Positions 12,610 through 24,490 of a stretch of DNA of 64,000 nt are shown piece by piece (positions within the stretch are counted from its first letter, which is position 1; each line of letters opens with the position of its first letter). Both the position numbers and the translations under genes were made by a program. Below the pieces are notes generated by a model. It was not told where the DNA came from, made no database searches, and was given only the letters and a program-made list of their open reading frames with translations. The stretch comes from Zhengitettix transpicula (lineage: Eukaryota > Arthropoda > Insecta > Orthoptera > Tetrigidae): assembly GCA_037074705.1 (NCBI GenBank), contig CM073593.1, positions 103,811,738-103,875,737 on the forward strand, written 5' to 3'.

Positions 12610-13034
12610 TTTTTTTTATGGTAACAGGCTACATGAGGGTAATCCACATGGCGGTAACACCCCTTTTAATAACATAGGATGGGATTTGAAAGGGGGGATG
12701 CGGAAGGGTAGAGGAAGGTAGCCGAGGGTTAACTAGGGCCCCCGGGCAATGGTTTAAGGATCCTACCCGGTATTCGCCTTAAAGTGATGCAGGAAACACC
12801 CTAGAAAAACCTGCATCAGGTAGGTCGGGCATTGGGTACTTGTCCGACGCCCTTCCGATGGCGGAAGAAGTGTTTACTGTGGGGACGCAGCATTCCCTTC
12901 TCCGTGCCTCGACCAGTTTAGGAGGCAGCTGGCCGACTATTCCAATGGGAATCCCATAGGTAGCCCCTACAAGATTCTACCTGTGAGAGAATATCCCTTG
13001 CATGTTGTGCCCGCGAGAGAATAGCCCTCGCAGA
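12610..13034 (-). mobile_element. R1 retroposon, internally deleted
   Basis: Has the A-tail end (T-run at 12610-12617) and the hairpin end (CTCGCGGG/CTCGCAG region), but the segment between 'CCAATGGGAAT' and the 5' region is missing, about 150 bp compared with other copies. Confidence 0.8.
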
Positions 13035-14239
13035 CCTTCTGTCAACAAAAGACACATTCTAGTTGACTTATTTGTAGACCAGGTTAACCAATTTCATATA
13101 GAACTTTAAACATAACAGGGAAAACATTTGGATCATTCTTTAACGTTGTATCTGAAAATTATTCAAGTATAACTTATTAAATTCAAATTGAGAAATAAGA
13201 AGTTTGATGTATTTTTCTGTTATTAACAATAAGAAAAATGACGAGAATAAATTTTTGGTAAAACTATTAACGAAAGAAACCACGCAATGCCGATCTTTAA
13301 GGGGCGGTTATTTTTTTTTTGCACGCATTTTTTTTCACTTAAAGATTCTACATTGATTAAAGAATTATTTTTATAAATGGCCGTCGTGTTTGAATATTCC
13401 CTCTTGTGTTGTTTTCGGTTGCGTTGTGTTGTGCGTGAGTGCCGAGTGTGCAGGGGAATCTTTCGCAGTAGCCATTTGCAGAGGAAGCGACTGTGCCGAC
13501 CTCTGGGGAAGGGAACGGGAAGGGACGGGAAGGGTAGTGAAGAGAAGGGAGAGGGGGCGACTGGGGTTAAATGAAGGGTGAAGGGTGTGAAATAGACGGA
13601 GTAATGGCGGAGGGAGACAAAACAGCGGACAAGCCCCTGGGACCGCAACACGCCGCGTCTTCCACCCTCCACTGCTGCGTTCACGCGGGAAGCAACAACC
13701 CTCACGAGAGAAGCACCCCTCGTCTCCTCTTTCTTTCTTTTTTTACAATAACTTCTTCAGTCATCCTTTTAAAACTCTGAGTTCTGCTTCTGCTACACAA
13801 GGATGGAAAATGCATTATAAATATTTTTCATAGCTTAACAATACAGCCTAATAGAAATATTTTTTTCCCAGCGGCTTTACGTAATGTTTTAATGGAGCCT
13901 GCTGTAAAAAAAATTAAGTTTTCTGGACCGTGTGTAACATTTGTAATTATGTGAAGACATTCAGAGAAAGTAATTGACTGAAAGGTATCAAATTAAAAAT
14001 TATTACTAAAATTTGTACAAATTTCCATTAAATAATATTCAATCTATTTTCCCTAATTAATTAGTAAACACATTGACAGATTTTTAATAATTTTAACTTT
14101 TTAGCAGGCTTAAATTAACCATTTTGTCCTTTAAATAAATTTAATTACTCATTGACTTCAGCTTTCCTTTTATTTTTCAATTTTATATTCATCATAATCT
14201 TCTAAAGATTATAAAATATAATCGTATGCCTTTATTAAC
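13035..14239. other. Unique sequence with a GC-richer island
   Basis: The island at about 13380-13740 contains overlapping open frames on both strands (up to 160 codons on the minus strand, 13223-13705). They pass through purine-rich low-complexity sequence and no domain is recognised. An exon cannot be excluded from sequence alone. Confidence 0.4.
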
Positions 14240-14485
14240 AAACTTGCACTTTAATAACTACTTTTTATATAATCAGCTCGTAGTACCTTCACGTCTCTTA
14301 TTTGCCTCCTTCCTCCATAATTTTATTGAGTACATTTCTAGTATTTCATGTCAAAAGAAGTATCATGTATGAAAATTTTTTCTATAATTTCTATTCGGGT
14401 ATTCTTTAATATTGTTTTGATTTTCTTATTTTTTCGGACTTTTTCTTTCGTGTTCTCATTTTAGACATTTTTTGAGCCTAAATTG
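14240..14485 (-). repeat. R7 repeat unit
   Basis: The minus strand reads GTCTAAAATGAGAACACGAA ... AAATAAGAGACGTGAAGGT ... AAAAAGTAGTTATTAAAG, matching the units at 17041-17530. It sits just downstream, in R1 sense, of the R1 A-tail at 14492. Confidence 0.7.
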
Positions 14486-14491
14486 TCTGCA

Positions 14492-14984
14492 TTTTTTTAG
14501 AGTAACAAGCTACATGAGGGTAATCCACATGTTGGCAATTTCCATTTAATAGCATAGGAAGGGATTTGAAAGGAGGGATGCAAGAGGGTAGAGGAAGGTA
14601 GCCAAGGGTTAACTAGGGACCCCGGGCTATGGTTTAAGGATCCTACACGGCATTCGCCTTAAAGTGATGCAGGCAAAACCCTAGAAAAACCTTGCATCAG
14701 GTAGGTCGGGCATTGGGTACTTGTCCCACGCCCTTCCGATAACGGGAGAGGAGTTTTCTGTGAGAGACGCAGCATTCCCTTCTCCGTGCCTCGACCAGTT
14801 TAGGAGGCAGCTGGCCGACTATTCCAATAACAACTCTTACCGTAAGTCCAAGGTCTGTGACCCCGGAACATACACCTCTCAAAACAGGCCGAGGTGCCGC
14901 GGCATGTGGGAACCTTAGTTCAAAAAGTCAGAGAGATGTAAAGGCATCCCCAAAGGTAGTCTCCGAAAGAGCTTTCGGGGGGTG
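14492..14984 (-). mobile_element. R1 retroposon, near full length
   Basis: T-run at 14492-14498 (A-tail on the minus strand) followed by the complete R1 body. Forms a head-to-tail pair with the next copy. Confidence 0.85.
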
Positions 14985-14994
14985 GGGGGGTTGG

Positions 14995-15252
14995 TTAACA
15001 GGCTACATGAGGGTAATCCACATGGTGGCAATTCTCCTTTAATAGCATATGAAGGGATTTGAAAGGGAGGATGCGGAAGGGTAGAGGAAGGTAGCCAAGG
15101 GTTAACTAGCGTCTCCGGGCTATAGTTTAAGGATCCTACCCGGCATTCGCCTAAAAGTAATGCTGGACAAACCATAGAATAACCTGCATCAAGTAGGTCG
15201 GCCATTGGGTACTTGTCCCACGTCCTTCCGATAGCGGGAGAGGAGTTTGTTT
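14995..15252 (-). mobile_element. R1 retroposon, 5'-truncated
   Basis: Truncated near the 'CTCCTCTCCCGCTATCGG' point. Together with the copy at 14492 it is bracketed by R7 sequence on both sides. Confidence 0.85.
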
Positions 15253-15360
15253 CCCATCCCTTCGTTTAATAACCACCTTTTATATATTCAGCTGTTAGGA
15301 CCTTCACGTCTCTTATTTTCCTCATTTCTTCATCATTTTATTGAGTACATTTCTCTTAGT
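15253..15360 (-). repeat. R7 repeat, partial
   Basis: 15266-15354 aligns without obvious gaps to 14251-14339, both 89 bp and close in sequence. On the minus strand it ends CAGCTGAATATATAAAAGG and GGTTATTAAACGAAGGGA, as in the unit ending near 17280. Confidence 0.7.
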
Positions 15361-17040
15361 AGTCTCTTGTATGTCGTTTATTAACGTCTAAGGAATCCAT
15401 ATCGTGAAACGAGGTTAAATAAAAAGAGCATTTATTAATGTTCAAAATATTTGAGTAATTCAATCATTAATAATACTTATAAAATCTCTAGTATTTACTT
15501 ATGTTTTATAAAAACTTTTTGTTTCCGTACGTATTTTTGTTGAAAAATTAAATTTGTGCGGACAGATACTTCGAATTTCCAACCGTCTGTTGTAGCGATA
15601 AAAATTGGTTCCTAAAATTGGATAATGATTTTTATAATATTATTAACAGTGAAATAAATATATCAGAACAATTGATTTTAATACAATAAAGTTGAGAGAA
15701 TAACAAACATGTTGGCTTCAATGAACGCTGGGTTTTTGTTGTATTACATAGATTTAATTGGGGCGTTCTCTTTATTCCACCTGAGGTGGTCTTAAAGCTG
15801 GTGTGAAGCGTTTTATAATTTTCCATTTAATTTTTTTTGAGTTGTTATTCTCTAATTTAATTTATTAAACGAAAATTATAATTCTTTATTATTTCATTTA
15901 ACGTCAAATAAATATTAATTTCATTAAAAGTATTGATTAAAATGGCCTCTGAAATAATTTTTTTCTTAGTTCCAAAATTTATTGTTTACCCAAGTCCTTT
16001 CTTCTAAAAGTTTCAGCACTTATAAAACTTCGAACCCTTTTCTCAGTAACTTTAAATAAACCGCCGTCGTGATAAAAGTTCGAATTATAACTAGAGTTGG
16101 CAGTTAAGGGTTGAATGTGAGAGAGAGGGAGAGGGAAATACAGAATAGAAAATGACGAATGTTGTGTAGTTTGCGTTGCAGTGGATGTGCATGTGGATGG
16201 AGTGGAGAGGAGCGGAGGCGTGTGTGTGTGTGTGTGTGTGTGTGATAATTAGCGTGTCTGTGGGGTGGGTTACATCAATGCGACACCCTGTTAATTGCGT
16301 GTTGAACCCCTGTAGTGGCGGCAGTTTAACACGCCTGCTCCTGCTCCTGCTCCACTACTCGCACTTCTTCATGATTGCCAACCGCACCATAATTAAAACA
16401 CCTAACTCAATAAAATACACGCCACCAACAGAAAAGAACGACCACGAAAATTTTTTTGCATTCGTCACGGCCTCGCTCGCGAGCAGATGCAGAGGTGTAT
16501 TTACTGTTAGCACCCCGCCCCCCAATCCACCCTCAAAAAAAAATACGTCCTGTAAAAAAGTTGAGTAGGATCAGCGCCCGACAGAGAGAGAGAGGGGGGG
16601 GGGAAGGTTTAACTAAGCCACCAAAAAAAGGTAGAAATAATTACGAGGAAACAAAATTAATGGGGAAGTTCGTGAGTAAAGGGATAAGAAAAGGAAAAAT
16701 AAATAAACAATATAAAAAGGATTACAGTATAGGTATAAGCAGTTAAATTGAATAAATGCTCCGTATATATGTATAACAACGGAAATGGACGACGGATAAA
16801 TAAAGATTGTAAATAAAATTTATAAATGAACATTTGGAAGATCAGACAAGAAATAAGTACAACAATGAACGAAGAAAAATTAACGAAACTGAATTTTGGA
16901 CTGATTTAATATGAGAGTGGTAACGTAGGACTACAATTACAACTACAAAAATTTTAATTTAAAATGCCGTATAAATTAATTAAAAATAAGTAAAAACCCG
17001 AACGATATAAATTGACACATTTAATCGAAAAAAAATAGAA
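15361..17040. other. Unique sequence with (GT)n and purine tracts
   Basis: A (GT)n run lies at about 16220-16244 and a GA/G-rich tract at about 16580-16610. Open frames here (130 codons at 16176-16568) cross the microsatellite and have no recognisable domain. Confidence 0.5.
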
Positions 17041-17530
17041 ATATGTCTGTATTGAGAACGGAAAAGAAAGATACGGTATAAATAAGAAAATCAATAAAAT
17101 GCAGAAGGATACACGAATTTAATAGAAAAGAGTTTGAAATATAATATTTTTTTGGACAGAAAATACGAAAAAATAAATAAAATGATCAATAAAATGATGA
17201 AGTAAAGAGGAAAATAAGAGACATGATGGTAGACACAGCTGAATATATAAAAGGTAGTTATTAAACGAAAGGATGGGGAAAATGGAGAAAATTTAACAAA
17301 AAAAAAGAGAAAAATGTCTGAAATGAGAAAGCGAAAGAAAAATACCGAAGAAAACAAGAATCAATACAATGCGGAAGAATACATTAAGTTTATAGAAAAG
17401 ATTTTGAAACATACATTAAAAAAATCCCAGAAAATACGAGAAATTTACTCAAAAAATGATGAAGTAAGGCGGCAAATAAGAGACATGAAGGTGCTAACAG
17501 CTGAATATGTAAAAAGTAGTTATTAAAGGA
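17041..17530 (+). repeat. R7 repeat, two tandem units
   Basis: Unit one starts near 17041 and unit two near 17312, 271 bp apart, both running from ATGTCTG(A/T)(A/T)(A/T)TGAGAA to GCTGAATAT(A/G)TAAAA(A/G)GTAGTTATTAAA. Unit two contains a 70-codon lysine-rich open frame at 17314-17526 that unit one does not keep, so coding is unlikely. Confidence 0.7.
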
Positions 17531-17534
17531 AAGG

Positions 17535-17796
17535 TCTGCGAGGGTGCTATCGGAAGGGCGTGGGACAAGTACCCAATGCCCGACCTACCCGATGCAGGTT
17601 TTTCTAGGGTTTTCCCTGCATTTCTTTAGGCGAATGCCGGGTAGGATCCTTAAACCATAGCCCGGGGGCCCTAGTTAACCCTTGGCTATCTTCCTCTACC
17701 CTTCCGCATCCTCACTTTCAAATCCCTTCCTATGCTATTAAAGAGGAGTTGCCCAACGTGGATTACCCTCATGTAGCCTGATGCTAAAAAAAGCGC
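17535..17796 (+). mobile_element. R1 retroposon, internally deleted
   Basis: Starts with TCTGCGAGGG, the R1 5' hairpin arm, but jumps straight to TGCTATCGGAAGGG, so about the first half is lost. It then continues to the A-tail. It interrupts the R7 array and is followed directly by another R1. Confidence 0.8.
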
Positions 17797-18297
17797 AATT
17801 CTCTCGCAGGCAGAACCTTGTAGGAGAGACAGGAAGGGGATACCTTCGCAGATGCCGCCTCCTCCTCTCTCCGTTTTTGAACTAAGGTTCCCACAAGCCG
17901 AGGCACCTCGGCCTGTTTCGAGAGGTGTATGTTCCGGGGTCACAGACCTTGGGCATATGGTAAGGGTTTTCACTGTTCCCATTGGAACAGTCGGCCAGCT
18001 GCCTCCTAAACTCGTCGAGGCACGGAGAAGGGAATGCTGCGACCCCACAGCAAACTCCTCTCCCGCCATCCAGGGAAGGGCGTGGGACATGTACCAAATC
18101 CCCGTACTACCTGACGCAGGTTTTTCTAGGGTTTTCCCTACATTACTTTTAGGCGAATGCCGGGTAGGATCCTTAAATCATAACCCGGGGACCCTAGTTA
18201 ACCTCTACCCTTCCGCATCCCCCCTTTCAAATCTCTTTCCTATGCTATAAGAGGGGAGTTGTCACTATGTGGATTACCCTATACATAGCCTCTCTAC
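17797..18297 (+). mobile_element. R1 retroposon, near full length
   Basis: Starts within the 5' hairpin (CTCTCGCAGGCAGAACC) and runs to 'TACATAGCCTCTCTACACC' plus an A-rich end. It carries the 'GCCATCCAGGGAAGG' subtype marker, 3 bp longer than the 'CTATCGGAAGG' type. Confidence 0.85.
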
Positions 18298-18304
18298 ACC
18301 TAAA

Positions 18305-18440
18305 ATAAAAATAGATGACTGAAATGAGAATAGGAAAGAACGATACGGTGTAAATGAGAAAATCAATACAATGGGGAAGGATACACGAATTTTATAGAAA
18401 AATGATTGAAACATAATTTTTTGGCAGCAAGTACGAGAAT
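18305..18440 (+). repeat. R7 repeat, partial
   Basis: Reads AGATGACTGAAATGAGAATA, then GATACGGTGTAAATGAGAAAA and GGAAGGATACACGAATTTTA, matching the first half of the unit at 17041. R7 therefore resumes on the far side of the R1 pair. Confidence 0.7.
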
Positions 18441-18808
18441 TGATCGAATCGCCTCTTTTTCAATTCACAACCCTTTCAGTTGATTTGTCAGCCATTTTCC
18501 CATGTCGTGCCAGTCCTGTTTTTCAAATCAAACGCCACGTGTTTATAAATCAAGTATAATTACAAATTTTTAACCTACATTAAATAATTAATATGAGCAA
18601 CTAACAACATATTGGGAGTCGCTTTCATGGAGTTGTGTTTTCCCTGAAAGTAAATTCACGTCTGTCTTTGCAAAATGTGCGCAGTTCGTTTACGCGATGC
18701 TCACATATTATCATTAATTACCTTCCGCAAATGTCATCATTTTCCCATTTACCGCTTCGGGTTCGCAGAAAATAATTTTTAATTTCAGATTTTTTCCCCT
18801 CTGTGTGT

Positions 18809-18840
<32 letters not shown>

Positions 18841-19402
18841 CTGTGAATATCCTCGCTGAGTGACAATATCATTCGAATAACTCACACACACACGTGCAAG
18901 GGGAATTGCCATAGTCAATTTCAACCATGAAAGGAAAATATTAGTAATTAATTATTCAAACGCGAACAACGTTAACGATCCTAAATATGATGTTGTGTTG
19001 TGTTTTAAATTGAAATTATGGAATCTGGTTACTGATAAAATTGAATCTGACAGGAAGAGATTGTTTTGATGATTTAATAGCGGCGAAATAATTTTAAAAA
19101 ATTGTCCTTTCGTGTATTAATTCGTTCTGTATTGACCACTTATTTTCTTCTACCGAGGTACAAGACTCACTCGCAACCTTCTATGCCTTATATAATTTTT
19201 TTTCAGAAATGAATCTGGAAATTGGACGTGGCTTTCTCGATGTTTCAAAGCATAACAAGACTAGTTCAAAAAGTGCCTCCAGAAACTCCCTCACGAGTGA
19301 CGAGCCACTTGCTAGAAGGCGGGACACGAATCAAAAGCTCCAGATCAGCCCACGGGATTTGTTGTGGGGCCCCTCAAAACCGGTTACCTCGCGTTTACCA
19401 TT
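18441..19402. other. Unique sequence with (TG)n
   Basis: A TG run lies at about 18801-18845. No gene is recognised; two short open frames at 19209-19518 overlap and run into the R7/R1 repeat. Confidence 0.5.
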
Positions 19403-19460
19403 GTATTATTTTCTCATTTTCACCGTATCTTTCTTTTCTGTTCTCATTTCAGTCGTCTAT
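19403..19460 (-). repeat. R7 repeat, short fragment
   Basis: The minus strand reads TAGACGACTGAAATGAGAAC and GATACGGTGAAAATGAG, matching the start of the fragment at 18305, again directly downstream of an R1 A-tail. Confidence 0.6.
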
Positions 19461-19974
19461 TTTTTTTAGTGTAACAGCCTTCATTAGGGTCATCCACATG
19501 GTAGCAATTCCCCTTTAATAGCATAGGAAGAGACTTTAAAGGGAGGATGTGGAAGAGTAGAGGAAGGTAGCCAAGGGTTAACTAGGGCCCCCCTGGACTG
19601 TAGTTTAATGATCCTACCCGTCATTCGCCTAAAAGTAATGCAGGGAAAACCCTAGAAAAACCTGCATCAGGTAGGTCGGGCATTACGGTACTTGTCCCAC
19701 GCCCTTCCGATAGCGGGAGAAGAGTTTGTTGTGGGGACGCAGCATTCCCTTCTCCGTACCTCGACCAGTTTAGGAGGCAGCTGGCCGACTATTCCAAATG
19801 GGAACAGAGAACAACTCTTACCGTATGCCCAAGGTCTGTGACCCCGGAACATACACCTCTCAGAACAGGCCGAGGTGCCTCGGCTTGTGGGAACCTAAGT
19901 TCAAAAACGGAGAGAGGAGGAGGCGGCATCCGCGAAGGTAGCCCCTTCCTGTCTCTCCTACAAGGTTCTGCCTA
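19461..19974 (-). mobile_element. R1 retroposon, near full length
   Basis: T-run then the complete R1 body, ending in the AGAACCTTGTAGGAGAGACA region. The 5' hairpin itself is missing. Confidence 0.85.
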
Positions 19975-19987
19975 TGCTCCTTAACAA

Positions 19988-20006
19988 TATATATATATAT
20001 ATATAA

Positions 20007-20037
<31 letters not shown>

Positions 20038-20118
20038 CAGAGAGAGAGACAGAGAGAGGAGAGAGAGAGACAGAGAGAGGAGAGAGAGAGACAGAGAGAG
20101 GAGAGAGAGAGAGAGAGT
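19988..20118. repeat. (AT)n and (GA)n compound microsatellite
   Basis: AT repeats followed by about 110 bp of GA with CAGA interruptions, organised as repeated GAGAGACAGAGAGAGGAGA blocks. Confidence 0.9.
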
Positions 20119-21759
20119 AAACTACAGTTTACTAGTTTCTTTTTTTACTTTTCTAGCGTGCGTATTTACTGACTTACAAATTTCCTTATTTATACAAACA
20201 AGTTTATTATTTTTATATTTTTTTTTATAACCCGTATATTTTTTACACCCCGCAGTTTAGTTCTGACGTCACTTAAATTTCTCAAAGTCATTTCACTTAA
20301 TTTATAATCGCATTAATGAAACGACGTAAGAAGATAAAGTGATTTTAACTAAGATCCTTGTAAATTTATTACCAACTTATAATTTAAAGCCAATAATTCA
20401 CGGTAAGTATCCTCAATTCTTTTCAAATTTGACGCGAAACGGGAAACCGTAATTTTTCCTAGAACCGTATTCAAACCCAGTTAAAATATTAATACGATTC
20501 GGTTCATGCTAATTATAACTAATAATTTAGAAGTTGTTTGTACCCTTAACGATGCTATATTCTTTATCCTCCCCACCCCCCCACCCGCCCCCCTCCCGAA
20601 AAAAAAAATAATATTCTGCTACGCTGAAATCAAATTATTCCCACATTTCTGTGTTATTCCAGAATTGTGATCTGAGTGCGGCAATTAACTGTGCTTCATA
20701 CATTGTTATTCTAAAGGTTAATTAATTACAGTCCCCATTTAAATAGAGAAATTATTCTCCCCCCCCTTCCTCCCTCTCACCCCCCCTCATCCACACACGT
20801 ATTCGCATGACATGATATGGAAACATTTCTTCGCGTTTTAATTGATACCATCAAATTACTAAAAAAAAAAAGAGGTCAGCGAGCAAATTGTACAACATTA
20901 TATATACTTTTTTTCTCCCCTCCGCCCCCCGCGCCCCCCTCCCCACACTCCTCTCCTTCCATATTTGTAAATTGTTAAGCGAACCTCTACCGTGTAGACG
21001 ACAGACTATATTTGCTTATAATTTCACCTCTTTTACCGCCATAATTTTTATACTGCCCTCTTTTGCATTTACATCGCGTTATTAAAAAAAATACATTAAT
21101 TTGCTTTGGAGATCAAATAATGTTGGGTTAAAAAAAATATATATATATTTTTTTCAGCATGACATGAATAAAACTCATCCACCACGGGGCAGACAGGTCA
21201 GAGTTTAAAAAAAATGGAGAAATCAAAATATCAACAAGCTGGGGGAAAAAACTGAATTAATTAATAGCAGCAGAAAATTAAATGTAGGACTTAATTGATT
21301 TATTAAATAATTTCAAACATCATTGTGTGTAAAATAAGGAATTAAAGATAAAAGAAAAATACTAAGATTCCATCCAGGCTTGTTGTCCTGATGGAACGTC
21401 CAAGTTTGGCAAAAATAAAGAAATATATAAAAACATTGAAAAAAGGGAAGCAAGTAGGAAGAACGAAACTATTTACAACGGTCAATAAAATTAAATTGAT
21501 TTAAGTTTAAAAAAAACCCTCAGAATTACAGGATACGATTCAGGATGGAAAAAATCTCTACCGGATGTGAACCTTTAAAATTATTTGTTTAATTAATAAT
21601 TAACTTATTCTTCATTGGAGCTACAAAACTGTGACGTCATTACGTGATAGTTATGATATTACGGCAATAAAATAATTACCGTACACAATTAGTTCAGGGA
21701 ATTGAATTCACAATTGTAAAAAATTAAATTATTCTTTAAAATTAACGGTCAGTCTAACT
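20119..21759. other. Unique sequence, no gene recognised
   Basis: AT-rich with C-rich tracts near 20570-20600, 20760-20790 and 20925-20945. No convincing coding signal. Confidence 0.5.
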
Positions 21760-22226
21760 GAGGGTAATTCACATGGTGGCAACTCCCCTTTAATAGCATA
21801 GGAAGGGATTTGTAAGGGGGGATGCGGAAGGGTAGAGGAATGTAGCCAAGGGTTAACTATAGTTTAAGGATCATATCCGGCATTCGCCTAAAAGTAATGC
21901 AGGACAAACCCTAGAAAAATCTGCATCAGGTAGGTCGGGCATTGGGTTCTTGTCCCACGCCCTTCCCTGGATGACAGGAGAGTAGTTTGCTGTGGGGTCG
22001 CAGAATTCCCTTCTCCGTGCCTCGACCAGTTTAGGAGGCAGCTGGCCGACTATTCTTACCGTATACCCAAGGTCTGTGACCCCGGAACATACACGTCTCA
22101 GAACAGACCGAGGTGCCTCGGCATGTGGGAACCTTAGTTCAAAAAAACCAGAGAGATGTGAAGGCATCGCCTCCTCCAGAGCTCTCTGGGAAGGTTCACC
22201 TGCGAGAGAATTCCCTCGCAGGCTTC
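21760..22226 (-). mobile_element. R1 retroposon, full 5' end, 3' end trimmed
   Basis: Carries the 5' hairpin (GCCTGCGAGGGAATTCTCTCGC on the minus strand, here split over two arms) and the AGGTGAACCTTCCCAGAG subtype. The A-tail end is lost: it starts at GAGGGTAATTCACATGG with no T-run. Confidence 0.85.
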
Positions 22227-22240
22227 TCTGATTCATGATA

Positions 22241-22503
22241 ATTTTTTTTTTGGGTGTAGACAGGTTATGTATATAGAAACTCCCCTGTTATAGCATAGGA
22301 AAGGGTTTTGAAAGGGGGGATGCGGAAGGGTGGAGGAAGGTAGCCAAGGGTAACTTGGGCCCCCGGGATATGGTTTAAGTATCCTACCCGGCATTCGCCT
22401 AAAAGTAATGCAGGACAAACCCTAGAAAAACCTGCATCAGGTAGGTCGGGCATTGGGTACTTGTCCCACGCCCTTCCCTGGATGGCGTGAGAGGAGTTTG
22501 CAG
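22241..22503 (-). mobile_element. R1 retroposon, 5'-truncated
   Basis: T-run at about 22241-22250, a diverged tail end, then the R1 body to 'GGCGTGAGAGGAGTTTGC'. Head-to-tail pair with the previous copy. Confidence 0.8.
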
Positions 22504-23729
22504 TATAATCGATTGTTATATTTATTATTATTTGAGTAAATTGATAGACCTGCGAGTAAATGAACGCCGCCGACGTCACCCCCAGGGCAGTGACGTCACG
22601 TGACGTCAGGTAGGCCCAGGGAAGTCAGTCAAGGCTACATACATCATCATCATCCATCCAGTCAAGACTTACAAGTGAACGAGAATTAATGGATCGTGCT
22701 GACACGCATTTACCCCGCTACTTTGGGTCTGTAATGACTCTATCGAATAATTTCATGTAAATTTCTCGTGTATTCGTGTAAGCCACAATTTTCCTTTCCC
22801 AGAGTAAAGGCGCGGGGGGGATGATTGAATCATTTGAATATAAGATAACGCTTCCATTACGGTTTTTTTTCTCCTGTTGTTCTTATAAGGACTTTGAGCT
22901 TCATGTTAATGGAGGTGTGTGGGGGGCCGGGGGGTGGGGTTTTGGGGAAGTGTTTCCTTTTTTCCTGCGACGGGGGGGGGGGGGGGAGGAAATGCTCCTC
23001 TCACTTTTAAAGTAGTTTATTAGTATGCACCCTACGCTAAGGAGCAAGACCCTCGCTATCATTATTACTGCGATGGAGGGTAGCGAAGAAGGAAAGAAGT
23101 AGCGAAGGGTAAGATGGGTGAAAGTTTCCCTAAGTTTTCAACGGTTTTTTTTTCTCCTCCTCCTTTTCTTTTTGATTACATTAAGGGGAGTTGTACGGCG
23201 ACCGCTAAATTATGACATACGCCGGACTTTATTCCCCCCCCCCCCGCCCACTCTAATATAAACAGAAAAGAAAATAGGGGGAGGTTAGGGAGGAATATTT
23301 AATAAATCACGAAACCTTTGTAATAGTTTTTCTTCAGAACTGTTGTCTGCACAAAATAAAAGTAATAATAAGAAACAGCTGAGTTGCCCTGAAATGGATA
23401 TTAAAAGGAGAACCGCAAGGTTGAGACGTTCATTAGTTTTAAAAAAAAATACAGTATTTCAATGGAACGCTTTTCCAATCATCCTTCCTTACGTCGTACA
23501 AGTAATTTATAACAGTCTCCAATATATTAGGGTCTCTATTTTCAACATAAGGAGAAAAATTTCTACAATAATATTCAAGTTCTATTATTGTTCATCGCCT
23601 TTAAATCGTAACAAAAGTGCCCTTATTTTAACTTTTCGTACGTGTGGAGTGTTAAAAAATTATTTATTTTACTGATACGGAGTTAAAATATTTTACTGTT
23701 TGTTCTTTACATCCACTTATAACCCAAAA
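22504..23729. other. Unique sequence, no gene recognised
   Basis: Contains TGACGTCA-type palindromes at about 22572-22610 (three GACGTCA-related sites within 40 bp, CRE-like in form) and G-rich tracts at about 22915-22990. An open frame of 110 codons at 23343-23675 has no recognisable domain. Confidence 0.45.
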
Positions 23730-24490
23730 TAAATTTGAAAAAGAAAGATAGCCAAAACAGACAAAAAAAGGGGTAATATAAATACCACACAACGTTTCTA
23801 GGATCCTTGTGTCCTTTCGTCAGGTGCTAAGAAGATGCTTAGAGCGACACAACTGCACTCGCCAGTTGACAACACTTAAAATAACCTAAAAAAATTGAAT
23901 AAGAAAGATAGACAACTCAGACAAAAAAAGGGGTAATATAAATACCACAAAACGTTTGAAGGATCCTTGTCCCCTTTCGTCATGTGCTAAGAAGATGCTT
24001 AGAGCGACACAACTGCAGTCGCCAGTTGACAACACTCAAAATAACCTTAAAAAAATTTAATAAGAAAGATAGACAACTCAGACAAAAGAAGGGGTAATAT
24101 AAATACCACAAATCGTTTGAAGGATCCTTGTCCCCTTTCGTCAGGTGCTAAGAAGATGCTTAGAGCGACACAACTGCAGTCGCCAGTTGACAACACTCAA
24201 AATAACCTTAAAAAAATTTAATAAGAAAGATAGACAACTCAGACAAAAGAAGGGGTAATATAAATACCACAAATCGTTTGAAGGATCCTTGTCCCCTTTC
24301 GTCAGGTGCTAAGAAGATGCCTAGAGCGGCGACACAACGGCTTTTGAGTTTTGTCAACTGACCAGTGCAGTTGTGTCGCTCTAAGCATCTTCTTAGCACC
24401 TGAGGAAAGGAACAAGGATCCCGGAAACGTTGTGTGGTATTTATATTACCCCTTTTTTTGTCTGTATTGGCTATCTTTCTTATTGATTAT
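23730..24490. repeat. R2 terminal-segment array: four direct units and one inverted
   Basis: Four direct units, with AATACCACA anchors at about 23781, 23941, 24102 and 24263 (160-161 bp apart), are followed by an inverted unit at about 24360-24490. Each has a hammerhead-like core. The inverted one reads CTGAGGA (24400-24406), a weak hairpin with GGA/TCC, GAAAC (24424-24428), GTTGTG. The first direct unit has CTGACGA and GAAAC on the minus strand. In later direct units GAAAC has become CAAAC or CAAAT. The same segment is the end of the PLE-like copies at 50996 and 55620, so this is probably a PLE terminal repeat amplified in tandem. Confidence 0.7.

Noticed and set aside
13223..13705. 160-codon minus-strand open frame as a gene
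   Set aside because: It passes through low-complexity purine/pyrimidine sequence, has overlapping frames on the other strand and no recognised domain.
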